The position numbers were made by a program, and so were the translations under genes. The notes beneath the pieces were generated by a model, which worked only from the letters and a program-made list of their open reading frames with translations, did not search any database and was not told the DNA's origin. A DNA stretch of 49,393 nucleotides, taken from the NCBI GenBank assembly GCA_965224745.1, contig CBDCZY010000006.1, positions 1-49,393 of the forward strand. The letters run 5' to 3'. Below are positions 6,638-12,593 of the stretch, piece after piece. Every line of letters begins with the position of its first letter. Within the stretch, counting starts at the first letter, position 1. Origin of the DNA: CBDCZY01 sp965224745 (GTDB lineage: Bacteria > Pseudomonadota > Gammaproteobacteria > Methylococcales > Methylomonadaceae).

Positions 6638-8023
6638 GAGCTATTGTCAAATCTGGTGTATGGCATAATCAAGCGACTTCCTGTTTTTGATTGCCAGTTT
6701 GTTTAATTCCATCGATAAATTTAACGCCTGTTATGACGTCCGCTAAATGCTTATGACCTCTTAATCTGTGCCATGTTTTTTGAGCCGTTTCCATCAGTTT
6801 AAACGCCATCGTTAGCGTGGTTATACGGCTACCGCAGTTTTTCATTTTATTGGTCCGTAATCTCACCGTAGCAAAGACGGATTCTATCGGGTTAGTGGTT
6901 CTGATGTGTTGCCATGTTTCTGCCGGATAATCATAGAAAACTAGCATTTCAGCCTTATCTTTTTCCAGGCAACCCATGGCTTTAGGGTATTTTGCACTGA
7001 ACCGTTCAATGCAATGGTCAAAGGCTTTGTAAGCCTCTTCCCGTGTTTCTGCCTGCCAGATGTTATGCAAGGCTTCTTTCACTTTGGGTTGCATGGCCTT
7101 TGGTAACTTTTCCATCACATTAGCCGTTTTGTGTACCCAGCAGCGTTGCTGATCGGTGGTTGGCCAGACTTTGCCAACCGCATTCCAAAAGCCCAGTGCA
7201 CCATCACCAATGGCAAGCTTTGGGGCTACCGTTAATCCACGCTGCGTTAAGTCCAGCAAGACCTCTTCCCAGCTGGCAGAAGATTCGCGATAACCATCGG
7301 ATACCGCTAATAGCTCTTTGTTACCCTGCTCATCAGAGCCCATAATAACCAGTAGACATAAACGATCATCAAGCCTGACGTTACAATGAACACCATCGGC
7401 CCAGATGTAAACATAGCGTTTTGTAGAAAGGTCTCGTTTCGTCCAGGCTTTATAGTCCTCTTCCCAGCTGCTTTTCAAGCGACTGATGGTGTTGGCCGAT
7501 AACCCTGCCGCATCAACACCCAGTAAGTGCTGTAAGGCTTCTGGAAAATCGCCGGTTGAAATACCACGCAAATATAACCAGGGCAGTAATTCATCAATCA
7601 CTTTTGCGCGTTTTAAATAGGGTGGAACCAGTTGACTATTAAATTTAATTTGTGAACCTGAACGATCCCTTACTTTAGGCACTTTTACCGTCACATCGCC
7701 AAGCCCTGTCTGGATGGTTCGTTCAGGCAGGTAGCCATTACGGACAACAGCTGTTTTATTGTCCTCTGTTTGCAAAGAGACGTGCTGCTCAATAAACACC
7801 TCAACTTCAGTATTAATGGCCGCAGCAAGCATTCTTTGCGCTCCATCTTTTAATATGGTTTGTAATGGATCAAGTTCTACTTCTGCTTGCTTATTGAGAG
7901 CTATAACATTATTCTCTTTCATGGTGGTGTGTTCCTTATTGTTGGTGAGTGATCTGGCTGATCTTTTCCAACAGAATACACCGCTATCTTTTTTAGGTCA
8001 TACACCAGAAATGACTATACCTC
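6638..8023 (-). mobile_element. IS256-family insertion sequence
   Basis: A 1386-bp element nested in IS110 copy 2. Its ends form an imperfect inverted repeat of about 27 bp sharing the core CTGGTGTATG (left end begins GAGCTATTGTCA, reversed right end GAGGTATAGTCA). The target CTTGATAAC is duplicated perfectly at 6629-6637 and 8024-8032; 8 to 9 bp is the usual length for this family. Nothing else is carried besides the transposase. Confidence 0.95.
6669..7922 (-). CDS. IS256-family (mutator-type) transposase
   Basis: A 417-residue transposase of the usual family length. The acidic residues of the catalytic triad are seen in YIWADGVHCN, LAIGDGALGFWNAVG and TTNPIESVFATVRLRT; the conserved QRCWVHKTANV motif precedes the helical insertion. 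The N-terminal part (LVPPYLKRAKVIDELLPWLYLRGIS) is also typical. The frame is intact and the element has clean ends, so it may be active. Confidence 0.96.
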   Translation of the reverse strand: MKENNVIALNKQAEVELDPLQTILKDGAQRMLAAAINTEVEVFIEQHVSLQTEDNKTAVVRNGYLPERTIQTGLGDVTVKVPKVRDRSGSQIKFNSQLVPPYLKRAKVIDELLPWLYLRGISTGDFPEALQHLLGVDAAGLSANTISRLKSSWEEDYKAWTKRDLSTKRYVYIWADGVHCNVRLDDRLCLLVIMGSDEQGNKELLAVSDGYRESSASWEEVLLDLTQRGLTVAPKLAIGDGALGFWNAVGKVWPTTDQQRCWVHKTANVMEKLPKAMQPKVKEALHNIWQAETREEAYKAFDHCIERFSAKYPKAMGCLEKDKAEMLVFYDYPAETWQHIRTTNPIESVFATVRLRTNKMKNCGSRITTLTMAFKLMETAQKTWHRLRGHKHLADVITGVKFIDGIKQTGNQKQEVA

Positions 8024-8792
8024 CTTGATAACGGCCACCACGAATTCTACGTTGTCCTTTATACGTGCCACTCTCTCGATTAAAAGGAGCAACACCGACT
8101 AAAGCAGCGGCTTCTTTGCTACTCATGGAACCGAGTTCTGGCATGTCAGCTAACAAACTAAAAGCCACGACATTTCCGATGCCAGGCATACTTTGTAGAA
8201 TTTCATTTTTTTCATGATATTCTGGACACTCTTCAATTAATTTTAATAGTTTTTCATCCACTTTTAACAGTTGATTTTTAATGGTTGTTAAGATTGGTTT
8301 GATCAAGCCCTGTAGTTTTTTAGGCATAATTTTAAGACGATTCTTTTCCATGGTTTGCATGGATGTTAATTGTCTTCTGCGTGATAATAAATCACTCATT
8401 CTCCGCATGTTTTCTGGTTTTAACAGAGATAAATTAGGTTGAATGGATTCACCATAATGAGCCATTAAGCTGGCATCTAATTGATCTGTTTTAGCTAATC
8501 GACCAATAGCGCCTGCGAACTTTTTAATGTGTAAAGGATTAGCGACTACAAAAGGTAAATTGGCTTTTGAACAGGCCAAGATAAAAGCGTGTTCCATTCG
8601 TCCCGTTGCTTCAATAATAATGCGTGTTGGATGATATTTTTTAATCTCAGCAACCGCTTTTTTAATCCCTTTATCATCGTTAGTGACTGTAAAATAAATA
8701 TCTAAGGGACGGATATAAATATCCAGTTGATGTTTTCCCGTATCGACACCAATATTGATTTCTTCTTGAGTTTTTCTAGTCTTCATAATAAG

Positions 8793-8958
8793 CTGACTCT
8801 GCCTTGCAAATTCGGGTTCGAGACCCCGTTGACTATCCGAGTTGAGTGCTTGGAGTCTGATACAGCGTTCTCACTTGTTATCGGTCTCTCAATAGAGGAA
8901 CCTCGCATCCATCGAACTGCTGTAAAAGAAGGCTTTGGTTGCAGCCAAAGCTTGGGTC
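8793..8958 (-). ncRNA. putative IS110 bridge RNA (copy 2)
   Basis: Same sequence architecture as in copy 1: 5' hairpin, target loop with guides at 8903-8911 (TGGATGCGA on the minus strand) and 8875-8881 (ATAACAA), and a donor loop ending at the GACTC/GAGTC stem (from 8795). The reconstructed attC-4 target on the minus strand is TGGATGCATTGTTAGAC, which lacks one base next to the core and matches the guides a little less well than attC-1. This suggests that the element tolerates mismatches at related attC sites. Confidence 0.72.
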
Positions 8959-8993
8959 TCACTTTACCCGAAAACAGGGTTTATTATCCATAC

Positions 8994-9083
8994 AATGCAT
9001 CCAGCTGACCGTAAAAAGCGTCATTTTTTTTGCTAAGGCAAAAAAACCGCCCCTTTTTACGTCAGCTGATGCAGGCGTTATGT
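8994..9083 (+). other. attC-4, right portion
   Basis: The right portion of an attC whose left core GTCTAAC lies at 6403-6409. The arm CAGCTGACCGTAAAAAG pairs with CTTTTTACGTCAGCTG as in attC-1, and the site ends in GCGTTATGT with the core at 9077-9083. It differs from attC-1 mainly in the central loop and in one base beside the IS junction. Confidence 0.85.
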
Positions 9084-9184
9084 CACCAAGAAAAAAACCA
9101 GTGTTTTCGGCTGGGAAACGTAGTTACAAAATTTGTTATAATGCAAAGGTCAAACTTGACTGATAGTACTAGGAAATATCTAAA

Positions 9185-9364
9185 ATGATTGATTATAGAA
9201 AATTTATTACTGTAGAGTCAGGTAAAAGATCTGGGAAGCCATGTATCAGAAATCTGAGAATAACAGTCTACGATATACTAACTATGCTTGCTAATGGCAT
9301 GAAACCAAAAGAAATAATAGATGATTTTCCTGAACTAACAGTTTCAAGGGGTCAGCCAGCTTGA
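9185..9364 (+). pseudogene. DUF433-family antitoxin, truncated
   Basis: Translation from the ATG at 9185 gives MIDYRKFITVESGKRSGKPC followed by IRNLRITVYDILTMLANGMK and KEIIDDFPELT, the normal beginning of a DUF433 protein (GKPxIRxxRITVYDIL). DUF433 proteins are putative antitoxins, often paired with DUF5615 PIN-like toxins. After FPELT the frame runs into an unrelated palindrome and stops at 9362-9364, losing the C-terminal third. A TATAAT box at 9137-9142 may be its promoter. No DUF5615 partner follows; a fragment of a different toxin lies downstream. Confidence 0.8.
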
Positions 9365-9415
9365 TTAACCAAAAAATGAGCCTGGGCAACAATCAAGCTG
9401 GCTGACCCCTTGAAA
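9342..9415. repeat. 74-bp palindromic element with perfect 25-bp inverted repeats
   Basis: The arms 9342-9366 and 9391-9415 are perfect reverse complements, separated by a 24-base loop. The outer part contains AAGGGGTCAGCCAGCTTGATT, shown here only as its start AAGGGGTCAGCC. Such a stem-loop could be a MITE or a REP-like element. It stands exactly between a DUF433 fragment and a toxin fragment from a different module. Confidence 0.9.
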
Positions 9416-9586
9416 GACCGTGGAAAGAGTTCAGGGTTCAGAACAATTATTGTTTATCAAGAAAATGACAAAGCTGAATTGCAATATTTCAAGAAACTAG
9501 GAAATGATCTTTTAGCTTTGAATTCAGCGCAGCTTGAACAATTTTTGGAACAAAAAGTCTTATTTGATCTAGAGGAGGTAGAATGA
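9416..9586 (+). pseudogene. C-terminal remnant of a RelE/HigB-type toxin
   Basis: In the frame opening at 9416 the translation contains DRGKSSGFRTIIVYQENDKA and ends LALNSAQLEQFLEQKV plus a short acidic tail. This matches RelE-type toxins encoded before a YiaG/NadS-like antitoxin, where GKSGGxRxI is followed by a FFxxGFAKNxxxNI motif. That second motif is missing here: the frame jumps directly to ELQYFKKLGNDLL, implying an internal deletion in addition to the loss of the N-terminus. The stop TGA (9584-9586) overlaps the antitoxin ATG by three bases within ATGA. It should be inactive as a toxin. Confidence 0.72.
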
Positions 9587-9900
9587 GACATTCGATAAAA
9601 AGTGCAATTGGTGAAACAGTGCAGGATATGGTGAATTCTGGAATAAAAGTCTCTTTTACAAAAAAAGAACTTGATTCATTGGGTGTGGAAATTCCGAAGG
9701 TTCAATTCACAGCAGAACAGATTATAGCTATCAGGAAACAAATGAGCCTCAGTCAAACAGTATTTGCTAGGGTCTTAAATGTCAGTCCATCTATAAGGCA
9801 GTGGGAGCAAGGAAAAAGAAAGCCAAGTGGTTCTACAAAAGTTTTACTTGAACTACTTGAAAAATCACCACACCTTCTTGATTATAGGCTCAGTGTATAA
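9583..9900 (+). CDS. XRE-family HTH antitoxin (YiaG/NadS/HigA-like)
   Basis: A 105-residue protein with a C-terminal helix-turn-helix: FTAEQIIAIRKQMSLSQTVF then ARVLNVSPSIRQWEQGKRKP. This is the antitoxin type that follows RelE-like toxins. GAGGAGG upstream of the ATG is a strong ribosome binding site that also lies inside the end of the toxin remnant. Family members usually have SPSTVRQWEQG; here SPSIRQWEQG appears one residue shorter, which may weaken the recognition helix. With its toxin broken it is an orphan antitoxin. Confidence 0.85.
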   Translation: MRHSIKSAIGETVQDMVNSGIKVSFTKKELDSLGVEIPKVQFTAEQIIAIRKQMSLSQTVFARVLNVSPSIRQWEQGKRKPSGSTKVLLELLEKSPHLLDYRLSV

Positions 9901-9910
9901 TGGGTAACAG

Positions 9911-9997
9911 ACATAACCAGGCGCTCAAGTTGACCGTAAAAAGCGCCGCTCCTATCGTCACTCTGTTTTTTACGGCATCTGAGCTCGGTTGTTAACC
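9911..9997 (+). other. attC-5, last site of the array
   Basis: An 87-bp attC-like site from ACATAAC (9911-9917) to GTTAACC (9991-9997). The arms include TTGACCGTAAAAAGCG on the left and TTTTTACGGCATCTGAGC on the right. It is the last recognisable site; the next gene, on the opposite strand, is a large non-cassette gene ending at 10034. This therefore marks the distal boundary of the cassette array. Confidence 0.85.
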
Positions 9998-10033
9998 AAC
10001 TATGCAAGTAATTTTCCAACTGTTTCCCCTACG

Positions 10034-12259
10034 CTATTTTTTCCAAACGCTGATTATATTGGTGTTATCGTCTGTCCAGGTTTTGGCATTAAAATAAAGA
10101 GGAAGCTGTTCCCAATAACCTAAGCGTGATGTTTTCAAAGGGTTTAATAATCTTTCTTTCTGTGCGGCTACGATCCAATCTGTTGCAACTACTAAAGGAA
10201 TGTCTTCTTTGGGCTTAAATTCCTGAATTAGCATTGCGACGTTCATTTGCTTCGCATGGTCAGCAAAAACTTTTTTCAGTGTAAGGTGGCGATTGGTGAT
10301 ATGAAAAGCGAGTAGACCTTCTGGTTTTAACTTTGAAAAATAAAGCTCAAAGGCTTCTTCGGTTAATAAATGGGTTGGGATGGCATCAGAACTAAAAGCA
10401 TCTACTATTAGCAGGTCATATTGCTGATATTGCTCTTGTTGGAGTGATAATCGCGCATCTCCCATAACGATCTTTAAGTCAGGGTTACATCGACTGATAT
10501 AAGTAAAATAGTCTGGGTTGCGAGCGATTTCAACCACGGTTGGATCGATCTCAAAAGCGGTCCAGGTTTGTTCCGATTTGCTATAACAGCTGAGGGCTCC
10601 GGCACCTAGTCCAATGATACCGACATGCCAATTTTCGTTTTGTTTATCAAATTCTGAAAATAATTGTCCGATTGGGCCTGGTTGGCTGTAATAGGTTAGA
10701 GGGGTTCGCTGTAATTCATTGGATAGTCTTTGAGCGCCATGTTTTGTGGTGCCATGAAATAACTCATGATAACGCTCGGGTTGTCCTTGTTCATTGATTA
10801 ACGTGCTTTCACGAACAGAAGAAACCCCGAAGAAAGTTCGTTCTTTATATAAATTATTGGAGAAAGCTTGGTGCAGTATTTGGGTGAATAAAAGGATGGT
10901 CGCTGTAAACAAACCCAGTCGGATGGGTCTATCTCGAAAAGCATAACAAAGTCCTACCAATAAGATCAGAGCGGTGCCTATTTCATCGATATGCGCTGTT
11001 AACGTTTCTTTCGATGAGAACAAAATTAGACCCATTATCAAAAGAATTAGCGGTAGTAAATAATCTAAAACAAGGGCATATTTTGTTTTGTTTTCTATTG
11101 CTTCTTGTTTAGGTCGAAGCAGTAAAGCCAAGACAATCATGATGGGGTATTCATAAACTCCGTTGAAAATAAACGGAGCAATGAACGTATTAAATAATCC
11201 ACCGAGCATACCTGCAAAAGACATCACCAAATAATAAGTGGTTAGAAATTCAGTGTGAGGGCGATCTTTGGCAAGTTCTCCATGACATACCATGCACGCT
11301 AAAAAGAAGGCAAGTAAGTGCAACGATAAATCTAACCAGTAGGGTAAAACGGCCGGGTTAAGGAAAGAGTAGGCAATAAAGGGCAATAATACGATAGCTT
11401 GCAGTTGAACCGCTGGCTGGTGGATGACATGTCCCCCGCGAGAAAATACAATAACAAAACTCAGTAAATAGATTGACAGTGGAACGACCCAAAGCAGCGG
11501 AACGGAGGCAACATCAGTACTTATAAAAGTCGTTAATCCCAGCAATAAACTTGACGGCACAAATGCAAGGACTAACCAACGCAGCTTTCTCAAAAGATTG
11601 ATTGGCTCATGGTCAATTTCTTTCTGATCATTAGTAACTGATTGATGGTTGGTTCGCCATACTAAAACAATGCAACTGATGATTAAAACTAATAATAGGA
11701 TATAACCAATGCTCCAAAATTTTGTCTGTTGTGCAAGACCCAAAGAAGGTTCGATTACAAAAGGATAACTAAGTAACGCTAGCAAGCTGCCTGTATTGCT
11801 AGCTGCATATAGAAAATAAGGATCATGACTATCAGTATGGCTTAAATTAGCAAACCATTTTTGCATCAATGGCGCCGTGGTCGATACAACAAAGAAAGGT
11901 AAACCTATCGCAAACAATAAGGTTCCTAACAACCATAAAGTAGGATTTGCTTCAGTCGGGGGCAAACTATCCTGAGGTAAAGCGACTGGCAGCGCTATTA
12001 AACTGATCAGCAATAAAGCGCTGTGAATATAAAACTGATAGCGTTGGGGTTGCCGACTACAGTAATGGGCATAAAGATAGCCTAAGAAGAGCAGGCCTTG
12101 GTAGAACAACATGCAAGTATTCCATACAGAAGGAGACCCGCCCAATGAAGGTAAAAGCAATTTGCCAAACAAAGGCTGCAACACAAACATCAGTAATGCG
12201 CTGATAAAAAGTGTGCAAATGAATAGAAGTTTAGCGAGTTGGCTTTGTTGTTTGGGCAT
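10034..12259 (-). CDS. polytopic membrane protein fused to spermidine synthase-like domain
   Basis: A 741-residue protein. Roughly residues 1-470 form many membrane segments (beginning LLFICTLFISALLMFVLQPL). The remainder is a class I SAM-dependent methyltransferase fold of the spermidine synthase type, with GIIGLGAGALSCY for the nucleotide loop, FEIDPTVVEIARN, GDARLSL and LLIVDAFSSDAIPTHLL. Such fusions are common in proteobacteria but the substrate is generally unknown; the domain resembles aminopropyltransferases without proof that it makes spermidine. It is a single gene next to the array end, and its promoter should lie in 12260-12593. Confidence 0.88.
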   Translation of the reverse strand: MPKQQSQLAKLLFICTLFISALLMFVLQPLFGKLLLPSLGGSPSVWNTCMLFYQGLLFLGYLYAHYCSRQPQRYQFYIHSALLLISLIALPVALPQDSLPPTEANPTLWLLGTLLFAIGLPFFVVSTTAPLMQKWFANLSHTDSHDPYFLYAASNTGSLLALLSYPFVIEPSLGLAQQTKFWSIGYILLLVLIISCIVLVWRTNHQSVTNDQKEIDHEPINLLRKLRWLVLAFVPSSLLLGLTTFISTDVASVPLLWVVPLSIYLLSFVIVFSRGGHVIHQPAVQLQAIVLLPFIAYSFLNPAVLPYWLDLSLHLLAFFLACMVCHGELAKDRPHTEFLTTYYLVMSFAGMLGGLFNTFIAPFIFNGVYEYPIMIVLALLLRPKQEAIENKTKYALVLDYLLPLILLIMGLILFSSKETLTAHIDEIGTALILLVGLCYAFRDRPIRLGLFTATILLFTQILHQAFSNNLYKERTFFGVSSVRESTLINEQGQPERYHELFHGTTKHGAQRLSNELQRTPLTYYSQPGPIGQLFSEFDKQNENWHVGIIGLGAGALSCYSKSEQTWTAFEIDPTVVEIARNPDYFTYISRCNPDLKIVMGDARLSLQQEQYQQYDLLIVDAFSSDAIPTHLLTEEAFELYFSKLKPEGLLAFHITNRHLTLKKVFADHAKQMNVAMLIQEFKPKEDIPLVVATDWIVAAQKERLLNPLKTSRLGYWEQLPLYFNAKTWTDDNTNIISVWKK

Positions 12260-12593
12260 GAGAAAACTTGGTTTTTATATTATTTCAGCTATTGCTATGC
12301 CTTATAGAGTTTGAAAAGTACTCTCACAGCACATAATTTGTGTGAGTATCATTACAAAATGAAAGCGTTAAATCAAAATAGATTGTGATATGCGTCTCAA
12401 GCTATTTTAGCTTTAAAAATAACTTAAAATTTGACGCTCAGACTCAATCAGACATTGATGCTCTATTTAAGCACTTAGTCTGATTAAAAGTCTTTTTATT
12501 ACACGAACGAAGGATATAAGAAATACTTCAAACTTAGAAAGTAGATTTAAAAAAGCTTCATTTGAAATCGTTCAACACAATCAATATTTATTC
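12260..12593. other. intergenic region, no gene seen
   Basis: An AT-rich spacer of 334 bases between two minus-strand genes. It should hold the promoter of the membrane/spermidine-synthase fusion and the 3' end of the DUF748 transcript. I see no convincing hairpin terminator, RNA gene or repeat. Confidence 0.6.

Larger units (their letters stand above)
6438..8786 (-). pseudogene. IS110-family transposase interrupted by IS256-family element (copy 2)
   Basis: The N-terminal part is encoded by 8786 down to 8033 and the C-terminal part by 6637 down to 6438. Together they give 318 codons including the stop, without frame damage apart from the insertion. D15, E59, D101 and D104 are all present, and codon 43 is lysine, so this copy keeps the sense codon lost from copy 1. 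The break lies just after the RRIRGGRYQ segment near the catalytic serine domain. As it stands the protein is inactive. Confidence 0.92.
6410..8993 (-). mobile_element. IS110-family element, copy 2, in attC-4 and split by IS256-family element
   Basis: A second copy of the IS110 element. Subtracting the nested element (6638-8023) and one 9-bp repeat leaves exactly 1189 bp, the length of copy 1. It lies between GTCTAAC (6403-6409) and AATGCATCC (8994 on), so it entered the attC at the same internal position as copy 1. ACAA is again shared by both junctions (6408-6411 and 8992-8995). Several substitutions relative to copy 1 show that the two are not a very recent duplication. Confidence 0.9.
1..9997 (+). 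other. distal part of a chromosomal integron cassette array
   Basis: Five attC-like sites with shared CAGCTGACCG-type arms and GTTRRRY-type ends separate small units dominated by toxin-antitoxin modules and orphan genes, the hallmark of sedentary chromosomal integrons. The right boundary is attC-5. No integrase, attI or Pc promoter lies in the window, so the platform should be left of position 1. Confidence 0.85.

Noticed and set aside
8727..9163. Plus-strand frames over the second IS110 leader and attC-4
   Set aside because: They are the same leader and attC sequence as in copy 1, and the frame differs between copies after a single base change.
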